A stretch of 64,000 bases of DNA from positions 53,003,848 through 53,067,847 of the forward strand of contig NC_061812.1 in assembly GCF_021462225.1 (NCBI RefSeq), given 5' to 3'. Below the pieces are notes generated by a model. The model did not search any database and had not been told where the DNA came from. It worked only from the letters and a program-made list of their open reading frames with translations. Numbering within the stretch: the stretch's first letter is position 1; each line of letters opens with the position of its first letter. Source of the stretch: Girardinichthys multiradiatus. Its lineage: Eukaryota > Chordata > Actinopteri > Cyprinodontiformes > Goodeidae. Positions 47,930 to 59,859 of the stretch are shown one piece after another. Both the position numbers and the translations under genes were made by a program.

Positions 47930-49175
47930 CTAAATTCGGTTCATATTATTCAGATTCAATGCAATGCATACAGTCAAATTCAAATCCAATCTTACAGTAA
48001 AAATTGTATCCCTATAATATGGTATCAAAGTCAGGTGATGATTTATTGCCAGATGGTGAAACTGTTTTCAAGGAAGCTCAGTGGATTGCATCGAGTAAAT
48101 TACTTTGCTGTCATACCTCCAATAGTTAACATGTGACAACAGTGGACCACAGGAGAAAGGCATCGAGTTTCTCCTTTTAAAATCTGGGTTCAGATATTTC
48201 TTTTGCAGATGGTTATAAGATCACCGGATACACAAACAGCAGATCTTGATTTCAATCCAAAGTTCTTCAAAGATGTGGAGGTCTTTCACTCAGCCAGCAA
48301 TGCTTGTTACCGTGTAGCAATATAGCTTTCTTACATGATGAGAAATCACTGGAAAAAGCAGCGGTTGTCTTTGTGCTCAGCCTATTAAGATGTCACAGGA
48401 GATCCTTGTTTAGGGCCATCCTTGACCAATAGGTTTACGTTGCACTCGTGTGAGGTACTGTGAATGCTTGGAACTGGAGTTGTTTTACTAGATCCTTTGC
48501 TCTTAGGCCATGAGGTCAAAATACATAGTTCAGCCATGTGGTCAAGCTTCTAAAGATAAATGCAGGCCTTTTGTGTTCATATGTTGAGACCCAACAGATG
48601 AGTACATTTTAAATGTCTGAGTGCAAGTGAATGCGTCGTAGAATGCTGCATGAGAGTGTCTAGCCTCATGTACCATTCTGTGTTCGGCTGGTGGGGAGCC
48701 TCATCAAACGCCAGTGAAACGTGATATAAGCAGCACCAGCTGATGAAGATGTTGCATAACTAAATAGTGCTGGATGACACAAGAACAGAGTTTGCATTAG
48801 TATATCAGCTAACTTCCTGTCTGCCGCTCTAGCGGACTTACAGAACAGAACGATAACCAGATACTGCTACTGGAGCAACTCCATAAAGGCGAACATAAAA
48901 TGAAGTTTCTGACCTGCTGTTTACTTGAGCAATAGGAGACAAAGAGATGAGATGAAACATCATTTCCAGCACTAATCACAAATTGGGATAATAAAACAGA
49001 GGAATTGTCTAAATAATTTTGAAATACAAACTTGTTTCAAAATAATGTCTTAAGTCATGTATATAATTTGAAAAAAAAAAAATTAACCGTTTCATTATTT
49101 TAGACAAGTTGGGCACATGTTGACTTTAGGCTTACTGAAGTGTAACTTTCAAATTAAAGTTTGCTGATAGTAATA
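47930..49175. other. Intergenic: no feature recognised
   Basis: No credible ORF or repeat signature; moderately AT-rich. Confidence 0.5.
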
Positions 49176-49302
49176 GTTGAGAGAGAAGGACAAAGTTCAA
49201 ACCATCTCTTTCAATGATCGTTATGGGCCATGACAGATCTTTGGCAAACAATGACCTGGCCAGAGTATCTTGTATGAAGTATTATGTGATTTACTAAGAC
49301 AT

Positions 49303-49620
49303 GGGTCGATGGTGGCAGGAATTTGTCTTGTGGGTTGCCAGTTCGAGCCACCGCTATGTCTGTCTCAGTCGTTGTGTCCTTGGGCAAGACACTTCTCCCG
49401 CCTTGCCTACTGATGGTGGTCAGAGGGCTCGGTGGTGCCTGTGTATGGCAGCCTCACTTCTGTCAGTGTGCCCCAGGCCAGTTGTGGCTACAATGTAGCT
49501 CAACACTGTCAATGTGTGAATGTGTGGATGAATGGGTGGATGACTGAATGTAGTTTGAAGTGCTTTGGGGTCTCTGGGGACTAAAGCGCTATACAAGTAC
49601 AGGCCATTTACAATTTACCA
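49303..49620 (+). repeat. tRNA-type SINE nested in the LINE relic
   Basis: B-box-like GGTTGCCAGTTCGAGCCACC, then GGGCAAGACACTTCTCCCGC, ending AAAGCGCTATACAAGTACAG and CATTTACAATTTACCA. It splits the LINE between its ACATGG and ATGGTTGCAGG segments. Confidence 0.72.
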
Positions 49621-51249
49621 TGGTTGCAGGATCATATCTCTGACTCAAGCAGCTGTCTGCCGGCCTTTCTAAATATATGCAATTTGAAGAGGAGTGGCAA
49701 AACCAAAGGAGGTGGATTATCAGTGCTAATGAACAACAGATGGTGTAATACAGGAAATGTTGTGAAGTCTCGGCTCTGCACCCCGGATATTGAACTGTTA
49801 GCAGTAAGGTTCCATATTATTTACCAGAGTACACCAGTGTTGTTTTGGCAACTGCTAACATTCCACCATCAGCTGTTGCTGACACTACATGTTATGTCAT
49901 CAGTTGTTTCCAAGCTCAAGATACTACACCCTAATACATTTGTGGCAATACAGTATCTGGTAATTTTATTAATGCCCACTCTCTGCTAAACTTCCAACAT
50001 CTCAACTGTTTAGAGACAAAACATACCTACATCTCCAAAGCAAGGCCTCCTCTTGGAAAATCAGATCACAATCTTGCTTTTCTCTGCTCAGAACATAGAC
50101 CCCGTGTTCAGAGGCAACCTGTAATAAAGAGAATTGTGAGAAGGTGGTCACAGCAAGTTGAAGAAGCCCTGCAGGGTAGTCTTGATGCTACAGATTGAAA
50201 TGCAATGTGCCAGCCATATGGAGAAGACATTGGTGCCATGACTGAGTGTGTGACTGACTATATAAAATACAATTCTATGTGGATAACACCTTCCTTTCCC
50301 CACCAAAACAGTTATTTGGTTCCCCATTAACAAACCCTGGATCACCAGTGACCTGAAGGAACTGCTTAACAAGATTTTGAAAAAAGCTTTATTGCAAGGA
50401 AACAGTGTATGAAAGTCAAGATTAGAGACAGCAGGGGAGCCATACAGGAAGTAGCCAAAGAGCAAGCTTAAGCAGAACAATATCAGAGATCTGTGATCAT
50501 GGATTAGGAGGATCAAATACTTCAAGTAGAAGGAGGATGAATGGAAGTCTGGACAAAGATGATGAACTGAACACATTCTTCAATAGCTCTAGTTTAGGAG
50601 CAAGCTCAATATCCTCTTTTTCTGCCCCACAGCCAAACAGACATCCCACCCATAGGTCTCTGGTCACACCTCGAATGTTTTATACTCCACCTCAGTGATG
50701 CACCATATCACTTGTACATATTTGTCTTCGACCACAGGAGATGTTGGTGCTGCCCCTCCCAACTGTCTGCCTCTAGGACTATAATAAAGAGGCAACTGGA
50801 GAAACTAAACAAGGACAAGACGTCAGTTCCAGATATTGTCAGCCCCATACTCCTGAAGGCCAGTGTGGAGCATCTCTGTGGATTCTGCAGCACCTCTATA
50901 ACCTCAGCCTAACCCAGGATATTATTCCAGTGTTGATGAAGACTTCCTGCCTTGATCCTGTACCAAAGAAAACTCACTTATAAGTCTTCAATGACTATAG
51001 ATCTGCTGCCTTAACACCCCACATCATGAAGGTCCTAGAAAGACTCCTATTGGCCCACCTGAGTAAGCCAACTAGCACATTATCAGGCAGCACTGTGAGG
51101 ATCAGATGATGTTGTTTGATTTCTGCAGTGCATTTAACACAATTTAGCCTAATTTCCTGGTCAGAAACTCCAGAGGATACAGGTACAGGCCCAAACAACT
51201 GCCTTGGTCAATGGCCTGACAAACAGACCATAGTTTTGAGGTTAAAGGG

Positions 51250-51425
51250 TTGTAAATGGCAAATGGCCTGCACTTGAATAGTGCTTTACCAATCCACCTA
51301 TTCATACACGCATTCGCGCACAGACAGTGGAAAGCTACATTGTAGCCACAGCTGTCCTTAGGGCAGTCTGGGGCACCGAGTACAGAACAAACCCCTACCA
51401 TCGGGGCTAACATCGCCCCAGTTGT
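51250..51425 (-). repeat. SINE fragment nested in the LINE relic (inverted)
   Basis: TGTAAATGGCAAATGGCCTG at the left, then ATAGTGCTTTACCAATCCAC and AGCTACATTGTAGCCACAGC: the 3' half of the family at 49303-49620 in reverse. It separates AAAGGGTTG from TGTCTAACTAAGTGGTCAGC of the LINE. Confidence 0.7.
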
Positions 51426-51724
51426 GTGTCTAACTAAGTGGTCAGCAGCACAGTAGCACCATGTGGGACTGTACTCTCCTCATTCTTTCCCACTCTGTAC
51501 ACCTCAGACTTCCAGTACAACACAGACCCATGCCATCCCCAGAAATACGCAGATGACTCTGCAGTGTGTATCAAATATGCACAAGAAGCCAAGTACAGAT
51601 CGCTGGTGACCTGCTTGGTGGCATGGTGTGGAAGCAATCATCTTATCTTGAATGTCAACATAACAAAGGAGATGATTGTAGATTTCAAGATAAACAGAAA
51701 AGGGTCAAACACTATTTCATTCAT

Positions 51725-52702
51725 TGCCGGCACTAAGTCAGACCTGTTCCCGGTGCATGTTGGACTCCGGCAGGGCTGCCCTTTGTCACCGGTCCTGTTC
51801 ATAACTTTTATGGACAGGATTTCCAGGTGCAGTCAAGGGCCGGAAGGGGTCTGGTTTGGGGACCAGAGGATTTCGTCTCTTTTTGCAGATGACGTGGTCC
51901 TGCTGGCCCCCTCTAGCCAAGACCTACAGCATGTACAGGGGCGGTTCGCAGCCGAGTGTTAATGCCGTTAGGATGAAGATCAGCTCCTCCAAGTCCGAGG
52001 CCATGGTACTCGACCGGAAAAGGGTGGCTTGTCCTCTTCAGGTTGGAGGGGAGTTCCTTCCTCCATTGGAGGAGTTTAAGTATCTCGGGGTCTTGTTCAC
52101 GAGTGAAGGAAGAATGGAGCGGGAGATTGACAGACGGATCGGTGCGGCTGCCGCAGTAATGGGGGCGCTGTGCCGGTCCGTTGTGGTGAAGAGAGAGCTG
52201 AGCCGAAAAGCAAAGCTCTCGATTTACCAGTCGGTCTACGTTTCTACCCTCACCTATGGCCATAAACTTTGGGTCATGACCGAAAGAACGAGATCCCGGA
52301 TACAAGCGGCTGAAATGAGCTTCCTCCGTAGGGTGGCCGGGCACTCCCTTAGAGATAGGGTGAGGAGCTCGGCCATCCAGGAGGAGCTCGGAGTAGAGCC
52401 GCTGCTCCTCCACATCGAGAGGAGCCAGTTGAGGTGGCTCGGGCATCTATACCGGATGCATCCTGGACGCCTTCCTCGGGAGGTGTTCCAGGCACGTCCC
52501 ACCGGGGGGAGGCCCAGGGGACGGCCCAGGACACACTAGAGGGACTATGTCTCTCGGCTGGCCTGGGAACGCCTTGGGCTCCCCCTAGAGGAGCTGGAAG
52601 AGGTGTTTGGGGACAGGGATGTCTGGGCGTCTCTGCTGAGTTTGCTGCCCCCGTGACCCGGTCCCAAATAAAGCAGAAGACGACGAGCACGCGTACGAGT
52701 AT
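51725..52702 (+). mobile_element. Rex3 (RTE clade) retrotransposon, 5'-truncated insertion
   Basis: Encodes the C-terminal part of an RTE-type reverse transcriptase: GLRQGCPLSPVLFITFMDRI, FADDVVLLAPSSQDLQH, then EFKYLGVLFTSEGRMEREID and LRRVAGHSLRDRVRSSAIQE. The segment around the QGCPLSP motif matches the Rex3 PCR primer as I remember it. The frame breaks near 51960 and closes at TAG 52538-52540. It is flanked by a 12-bp duplication TATTTCATTCAT (51713-51724 and 52703-52714). Confidence 0.88.
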
Positions 52703-52798
52703 TATTTCATTCATGGGAGATGAAGTGGAGGTGATGAATGAGTATAAATACCCTGGTCTTCACCTGGACAAAAGATTGCACTGGAGACGTTTGCTATG

Positions 52799-53140
52799 AT
52801 CTAACCCTTTCGAATGGTCATGAGACTTAGATCATGACCAAAAGAATAAGATCCAGGATACAAGCAGCTGAAATTAACATTCTATGTTGGGTGGATAGAG
52901 AAAGGATGAGGAACTCAGAGAAGAGATGCTGCTCTTCGGCCACAAAAGGAGTCTGCTGAGGTGGTTCTGGAATCTGAACAGGACGCCTCCTGGGCACTTT
53001 TATTTGGAGGTTCTCATGGGGTCAGGACCGGAGCAGACCCAGAACTTACTGGGAGGGATACATCTGGCTTGGCAATGCCTTATGATCCCCATTAATGAGC
53101 TGAAAGAGTATTACTGGGGAAATAAATTTTACCTCTGTTA
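52799..53140 (+). mobile_element. Older, diverged Rex3 fragment
   Basis: TCATGACCAAAAGAATAAGA, then GATACAAGCAGCTGAAATTA and GTCTGCTGAGGTGGTTCTGG parallel the 52270-52450 part of the younger Rex3, with many differences and no frame. It begins where the LINE relic stops. Confidence 0.65.
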
Positions 53141-53149
53141 CCTGTTCGC

Positions 53150-54630
53150 CGATAAATAAATAATTGACAAAGAAGCTGTCTGTTATTAAAAAATGTTTTG
53201 ATAGCAAATATGATTTAGTTGTCCCTCTCCTAAGCGATTTGTCTAACACAGTTTCACTGAACCTTGAGCCCCTCATCCTGCAGCAAAGAATGAATAATCA
53301 AAACTATCAGGTTTAAACAACCTAGAATACTTATAACATCACAAAAAGAAGAGAAAGACAAAGAATTTGTTATTTACTCACTGCGAGGAGAACGGATAGA
53401 GATGTGCTTTCAGTTACAAATCTCGCACCGCTCTGAAAAACATCTGTCCGACCCTCTCTTTCTATTATCTTTTGGGGGTCTTAGTTACAAAGAACGTTAC
53501 TCTCTAAAGGATGGGAAAAACAGCTGCATTGTAAACAGGTCATAAACACCATTATCTTGTAACAACACACTTCCACAGTCTCCTCCAATCCTAAGATCAG
53601 TGTGTCTTCTGTTCAGCACAAACAGCCTTCATCTTTTATGACCTCCTCAACTGCGGACCGCTTCCTCCTCGGCTCCATTTATGACCTTTGCCTGCAGGCG
53701 ACTCACACATCCTTTACTCACACAAACATCATGAAAGGTTATAAAAATCAAATAGTCAAGTTAAGGATAGGATAGGAGAAAATATAAGATAAATCTATAT
53801 TCAATTATTCCAACAACAACATCAGGTGGGAAGATTTTGTGTGGGGTGCTTGTGCACAGTTAAAATGAATCAGAATCATGCCATTGAAGTCTTTTCACAT
53901 CCCCTGGATCAGAGAGCCAGGGAGAAAGAATAGCATCATTTCCTCTGCGTGTCTGTGTTTCTGTGGGACTATTTAGCCTCTATGAGTGGCGCTCCTGATC
54001 AATAGCGTCGAGGCTGGTGTGAAGCCTTTGTTAGGCTCAGCTGCTAACATCTGAAAGCTCCATCACCTGCACGGGCTGCCATGACAACTCACTCTTTGTT
54101 GAGTTTTATTTGGGAGATACCCGTTCGGGTGAGGACAATCTATCAGTGATATGAGCTAACTGATTCACTGGCTTTTGTTGTGCAAATGTAGACAAGGAAA
54201 GAGGATAGATTACAGTTCTGTTTGAAGTGTGGCTAGCAGCCTGTGTGATGTGTTGTTTATGTACATGTTTTATCATGCAATGGAATGAAAACGTAGCAAA
54301 CTAGTATACTACCAGTATCTGAGTTTTGATTAAGGACAAGTCTCTTATTGCAAAGATATTCATAATAGAGTCATCACAAACCTTTTTTGAAGGCACACAG
54401 TTCTTTCTAAAAGAAAATATTATTAATCACAATATGGCAAAATCTTTTCTACATTAATTAGGGCAAAAACAATAAGTAGAAATTTCAGGTCAATTTTCTT
54501 TGTTGATCAACTACGGTCCAAAGCGTAGGTTGGTACTGGTTCTGACTTGTGTGTGCTCTAATTGGTAGCTTTAGTCTGTGTCAACTGTTTGGTAACTTTT
54601 ACTCACATTATTATTAGTCACATTAGCCGC
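53150..54630. other. Intergenic: no feature recognised
   Basis: Possibly old repeat DNA (53250-53860 is pyrimidine-rich and ORF-poor), but no family could be assigned. Confidence 0.4.
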
Positions 54631-54638
54631 CAGGTCCA

Positions 54639-55115
54639 GGAGGTTTACTACTTTACTGTTGCAGATACAGGAGCTTTCCTGACCTTTTTAAGCTCCTCTC
54701 TGTGGTAGAGAAATTTTTTTCTTGCTTAAACCTAATAAAGTCTTATGACTGTCTTGAATGTATGAGTTATGTTTTGTCTTTATTATGTTTAAACTGTGTA
54801 ATATACATTTTTCTGCTCCTACTTTGAAGGTTGTCTGTTTTGCAGCTGTAACAGAACAAACAACTCATAATAACTTGACTATCAAGAAGATTCTTACTGT
54901 CGGTTTCATAAATATTTAGAATTTCTCCTGTTCAGCGTAAAAGAGTAATTGACCGTGTATTGTATACAATGAATGAAACACTGCGAATAGAATAGAATGA
55001 TATCTTACCATAACAGTGCTTTGGATAATTGAATTTCAAACATCAGCGTTTTGGTTGTTAGCATTAGCGCCGCTAGCATGTGGCATCCTTTAGCATCCTG
55101 TTCCTCTGCCTCATT
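54639..55115. repeat. Unclassified dispersed repeat, intergenic copy
   Basis: 54639-54678 and 55041-55115 resemble adjacent parts of 34069-34190 in txnrd3 intron 2. About 360 bp of unrelated sequence separates the two blocks here. Confidence 0.5.
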
Positions 55116-55459
55116 TTAAACCATGAATATTCTCAGCCATGAATGTTCAGATGAGCTGCTGCAGGGAGGGAAGGCACTGGGTGTCTGGGTGATTTCAGCG
55201 CTGTGGTCTGAACAAGGTCGACAACTTGTGGAGAAAAAATTGGGTCAGTTTAAAATTGATTTTGACACACGTTTTTATCTTTGATAATTGACTACATCTA
55301 AATATCAATTATTTTGACAACCCTAATTAATATTTCCCGAACTTGTTCACCTTTTGTCACGAAGTGGTGCAATGAAGTGAATTTCTTGGAAAATCCATTT
55401 CCCTTTTTCTCAACAAATAACTGAAAAATGTGACGTGCATATGTATTTAACCTCATTTT

Positions 55460-55842
55460 ACTCTTCTTCTTCTATACCACTTATTCCATAGTGGGTCGCG
55501 GGGAAGCCGGTGCCCATCTCCAGCAGTCTATGGGCGAGAGGCAGGGTACACTCAGGTCGCCAATCCATCACAGGGAAACACAGAGACATACAGGACAAAC
55601 AACGATGCACACGCTCATTTACACCTTTTAATTTAGTTTTAGAGAGACCAGTTAACCTAAAAGTCATGTTTTTGAACTGTGGGAGGAAGCTGGAGTACCC
55701 GGTGAGAACGCATGCATGGGAAGAACATGCAAAGTCCATGCAGAAAGACCCACAGCCAGGAGTTGAACCCAGGACCTTTTTGCTGCAATGCAACAGTGCT
55801 ACCAACTGCGCCACTGTGCATCCTTATGCCACCGTGCAGCCT
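55460..55842 (-). repeat. SINE-like repeat, copy 4 (inverted, well kept)
   Basis: Nearly full-length reverse copy of the 1181-1540 family: ACCACTTATTCCATAGTGGG at its 3' end, AATCCATCACAGGGAAACAC, GAACTGTGGGAGGAAGC and B-box complement GGAGTTGAACCCAGGACC. Confidence 0.77.
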
Positions 55843-55844
55843 TC

Positions 55845-56010
55845 CCATACTCTGATAGCCCTAAATAAAATCCAGTGTGACCCACTGCCTGCAGATGTCG
55901 CCTACTTAGCAAACAAAGTACACCTGTGTGTAATTTTGTCTCGGTATAAATCAAGCTTAGCCACAGAGGTTTGTTAGAGAACATTAGTGAACAAACAGCA
56001 TCATGAAGAC
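55845..56010. mobile_element. Tc1-like terminal fragment
   Basis: CCCTAAATAAAATCCAGTGTG, ACACCTGTGTGTAATTTTGT and GAACATTAGTGAACAAACAG match one end of the Tc1 family also seen at 37165-37985. Confidence 0.55.
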
Positions 56011-56019
56011 CAAGTTGTG

Positions 56020-56780
56020 GGAATCTAAAGCACAGTTAGGTTACTGAAGTGTAATGAGAATTGTTTAATGATCACCTGCATATGTGGATGTCTCCAGGAA
56101 GAAACTGTGTTCTGACACGTCGTTTAACATATTAAGCCCATATCAGAATTGATGCATCAGACCTGGGAGGATCAGAGCAGAATATAGAACTCCTAACTTA
56201 CAATGAAAACACTCTCTTTTTATAAAGGAGTTCAAAACAGCACACACACTTTGCCATATTAGACCTTCCTCTATCAAATGACTCTTACCTCTGGTTCTTG
56301 TTATCTCTCAGGACGCAGCTTCAGTCTGAAAAGATGCCAGCATCGGTCCTAGTATCCTGGGATGTAGATGTAAATCTTATCTCAAAGCCCCATATGTTCT
56401 CCGCTCCTTGCTTAGACAACCACACACATTAAGATTTACTATGTTAGGATGAAGAGCATGTCTATTTAAATCATTGAAACATCTGGGTTTTGTCTGGACT
56501 CAAACTCCCCATCTCCTAATGGGGAAAAACTTGGAATGAAGTTTTATAAGGAATAACAATATTTACAATGTAAATACATTGCTTATGTAGCCTTGTGTGG
56601 CTGCGTAAAATACATGTTGTGTGGGGTGGTTTGTTTCATTATAATATAATCCTTTATCAAGATGCTTCATTGTCTATCTGCACCTGGGTCCTACGCCCCC
56701 ACAGCAAACATGACTCATTCATAGTCATTTATTAGATTGGCCCTGTCAGAGTCTTGCCCATGTTGTTCAACAATAGGTTT
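56020..56780. other. Intergenic: no feature recognised
   Basis: No credible coding or repeat signal. Confidence 0.45.
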
Positions 56781-56782
56781 GT

Positions 56783-57041
56783 TTGGTTTTTAGCAACTAT
56801 TAATAATTATAATGAATAATTAATAGCAAATTAATTACGTTAAAATATTATTTTCAATCGGACTAACAAATCAGAGCTCCACTGTCAGGCAACAGTGATT
56901 GGTTTAACCATTTACAACTATTAATAATTATTATTAACAAGTTATTGTTAACAAAATTACCAATAAAGTTAGAATATAAAATAGACATACAAATTTTTGT
57001 CATACTAACAAATCAGGGTACCACCTGCTCAGCAATCCTTA
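56783..57041. repeat. Imperfect tandem duplication, period about 120 bp
   Basis: Two units each start TTGGTTT with CAACTATTAATAATTAT and end with ACTAACAAATCAG followed by a CAGCAAT or CAACAGTGATT-like end: about 56783-56900 and 56901-57041. Confidence 0.55.
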
Positions 57042-57044
57042 GCC

Positions 57045-58220
57045 AAACAACTTTCAGTCTGTCAAATATTGTACTATGAGTACCAGCCCAATGTGGTGCT
57101 AACATAGAACGATAGATGAAAGAGGGGATTCGAGCACTGGTGTTCTCAAACAGCAAGCCCTGCTCACATAAACAATGACTTAAATAATTTACTAACAAAA
57201 ATGATTCAACTTCAGGTTAACATACTTTTGTCAACAAACTATTCAACTAGGATAACATTCAACTAGACTACTAAGGAAAAATGAAATGAATGAAGAAAAC
57301 TAATAAACTACGTTTAAACACCACCAATGTCTGTTACTTTATCAGATAACACATACCAGCTAGGAAAAAGACACTGAAATAAAAAATGTTTTAATTGTTT
57401 TACCCTAAATTAATTTTCTTTGCCCAGACACAACCTCTTATGTGAACCGTTCTAGAGGATAGGAGGTTCAACGAGCAAGCATGGTGAGCAGCTGTTCTCG
57501 GTTTTGACCACGTAAGAGAGAGTCTCTGCCCGGACTGGCATGCACAGTGCCTCCGCCGTCTTCTCTTAGGCAGAGAGGAGTAAAGCAGGGTCGTAGACGT
57601 GATTAGGGATCCTGTCTCTTCTTGAGGAATCTTTGGATCACATTCTTTTTCTGCTGAAGCTTATAAAAAAAGGTGTAAGACAGCTAGTCTTGATTCCAGC
57701 CAGCTTACATTTGTCAGATTCAAGGACAACAATGTGCACCTAACCTTTTGGGATCGGATGTTCATTGAAGAAGTAGTCTAACGTAGCCAGCAAGCCATCA
57801 CTGCCACAAATCACCACTTGTCTGGTTCAAAAGTCACTCAAATAACGGCATTTTATTAGTCAGGACAAATCTCACTGCTGTTTACACCGTTTTAAGACCA
57901 CTTCCTGAACAGCGTCTGAGCTTTTACGCCATGCGGCATTCCTTGACCAAAAAAAAAACAAACAGTTTTTTACGTCGTCTTAAACTGTGTATTTTGCATG
58001 ACTTTTCAAGCAGATGTTAGGTAAAAGTGGTGATTTATGGCTCTTTTGGCTTGCCATAGAGGTCAGACATTCACGCACGTTGTCCCTCCAATGTTGCTCT
58101 AGTGAAGAGCCTCAGGAAAGAGGAAGAACGATGCTGCACACCAGAGTTTTGTACTATGGTGTCATGGGGATACCAGCTATGACTACTGTTTCAGTTTCTA
58201 AATATAAAAAGCTGATGAAC
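57045..58220. other. Intergenic: no gene recognised
   Basis: A 61-codon minus frame at 57198-57013 has no recognisable product. Sequence 57420-57620 is less AT-rich but shows no motif I can name. Confidence 0.4.
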
Positions 58221-58224
58221 TTTA

Positions 58225-58436
58225 AGGTGTAATTGCAGCAAAGGCAGTTTCAACAAATTCTTGACTCAAGGGAATGAATACAAACCCAAGACAAGCTTTT
58301 CAGATTTAATTTATAAAAAAGCCCCTGGATGTTGATCACAGAAAATCCTGATGAGATACATTAACGTTTATGGTTGTAAAGTGACAAAATGTAAATAAGT
58401 TCAAGGGGTATGATAATATTTGCATGGAACTGTATT
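58225..58436. mobile_element. Tc1-like terminal fragment
   Basis: AATGAATACAAACCCAAGAC, GTTGTAAAGTGACAAAATGT and AAGGGGTATGATAATATTTG followed by GGAACTGTA form the right end of the fish Tc1 family seen at 13570-14990. Confidence 0.6.
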
Positions 58437-58439
58437 CAG

Positions 58440-59765
58440 TCATATTCAATCAATTAGAATATGGGTTCAGATTTAATTTTAAATTTAATTTCAGATTTAA
58501 TCTTAAATGTTATGTTATGTAATGAAATAAAAGCTTAAAAACATCAGTCTGTGTGTAATTAATCTACATAACCTGTTTCACTTAGAGAATTCAGTTTCTG
58601 AAATGAATAAACTTTTCAATTATATTCTAATTTATTGAATATGACTGTATATTGTATATTTATTGTAAAATAATTTTTAAATCTTTCAGATAAATAAATT
58701 TTTTGTGCATGACTATGACAGGCCACGGCTCACATGTTTAAATTCTCTCTATTTATTATAATTCTAACAAAACAGAAGCAGATTAACTGTTAATTATTGG
58801 TGTAAAATAGGTGAGCAATCATGTTATCTCTATGAAGGTCATTTCAGCTCTGCAGCTTCTACCGCCCCCACCCAGCTGTGACTGTGAGGAAATTACAACA
58901 TTTCCTTAGTATATTCTTTGTCTCATCTTTGGTTTACTCACTGTTGTTTCTAATTTTGTTTTCTTAGTTATGGCTCTTTCTCATGATTTTGTCACTTATT
59001 TTGGATTAATATTGTCGCCTAGATATGGTTGGACAATTTATATTTGGACAGAAAAGAATCGGAGGATGACAACACAGTTTGTGGTTTTTTATATTATCAG
59101 ACCTCATAGATGCAAAATGGTGACATCCACAGCGGAACATTTTGTACCAACCATGCATTAATTTGTAGTCGTCTGTGTGGGTGTCTTGTGTCTCTTTTTT
59201 CTGTAGTTTTATGTCCCTGCCTGGCTGTTTTGGTCCCTGTAGTTGCGTTGGTTCTACGGTAAAACATTTTGTACTCAGACACCAACCATCAATTTGTACC
59301 TGCCAGGGGAATGTTTGGTACCCTCTTTGACAACTAGTGATTTAAAGTGATTTTCTATAATCTTCTTACAGTCCACCATAACGTGTGCTTTTATTTCTTT
59401 AATAACATGCTTCTTGGTGTTATTTTGGTTGGTTCAGGGGTCATAATCTATTGTACTATATTAGACTCCACGGCCCCAAGTGGGTATGAGAACCAAAATG
59501 AACGTAAATATGGTGTAAAGCTACTTTTTGAGGAAATAAAAGCAAATTAACCTTTTAAGCCCAAAGAGGTTTTGTGAAGTTTTCAAAATAACATGCACAA
59601 ATCTAACGAATTTACATATTCTATCTAAACAATCATTATGTTAATAATTTTGGTTTTCAAAGGGAAGTGATAATTTTGGCCTTCCTTTGCTGCTGGTTAA
59701 GTAAAACCTGGGTGGATTGCAACAAAATGTATTTTTTTATCAGTACTGGGGGTTGGGCTTAAACT
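58440..59765. other. Intergenic: no gene recognised
   Basis: AT-rich. Near 59180-59260 a GTCTCTTTTTTCTGTAGTTT-type stretch looks like a decayed minisatellite of a kind common in fish. Confidence 0.4.
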
Positions 59766-59769
59766 ACAC

Positions 59770-59850
59770 ACTGTTGTAAAGTGCCTTGAGACAACATGTG
59801 TTGTGAATTGGCGCTATATAAATAAAACTGAATTGAATTGAATTGAATTT
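59770..59850 (+). repeat. SINE/LINE 3' tail with TTGAA repeats
   Basis: TGTAAAGTGCCTTGAGACAA, GGCGCTATATAAATAAAACT and TGAATTGAATTGAATTGAAT: a common fish retroposon tail, with nothing of the body left. Confidence 0.65.
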
Positions 59851-59859
59851 GAGTGTTTT

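Larger units (their letters stand above)
49180..52795 (+). mobile_element. Decayed, 5'-truncated L2-like LINE carrying nested insertions
   Basis: Homologous to the LINE at 26754-29999 in the same order: endonuclease (49630-50100), linker (50330-50600), reverse transcriptase (50800-51210 and 51430-51720, including QGTVLSP-like and YADDSAV), then 52715-52795. It contains stops and frameshifts throughout. It is interrupted by SINEs at 49303-49620 and 51250-51425 and by Rex3 at 51725-52702. Confidence 0.82.

Noticed and set aside
52349..52799. Overlapping 121-codon ORFs on both strands
   Set aside because: Both are shadows of the GC-rich Rex3 coding region at 51725-52702.
53250..53860. Possible solo LTR
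   Set aside because: I could not find matching TG...CA ends or a target duplication, so I left it unassigned.
57013..57198. 61-codon minus-strand ORF as part of a gene
   Set aside because: No recognisable domain and AT-rich repeat surroundings; too short to support.
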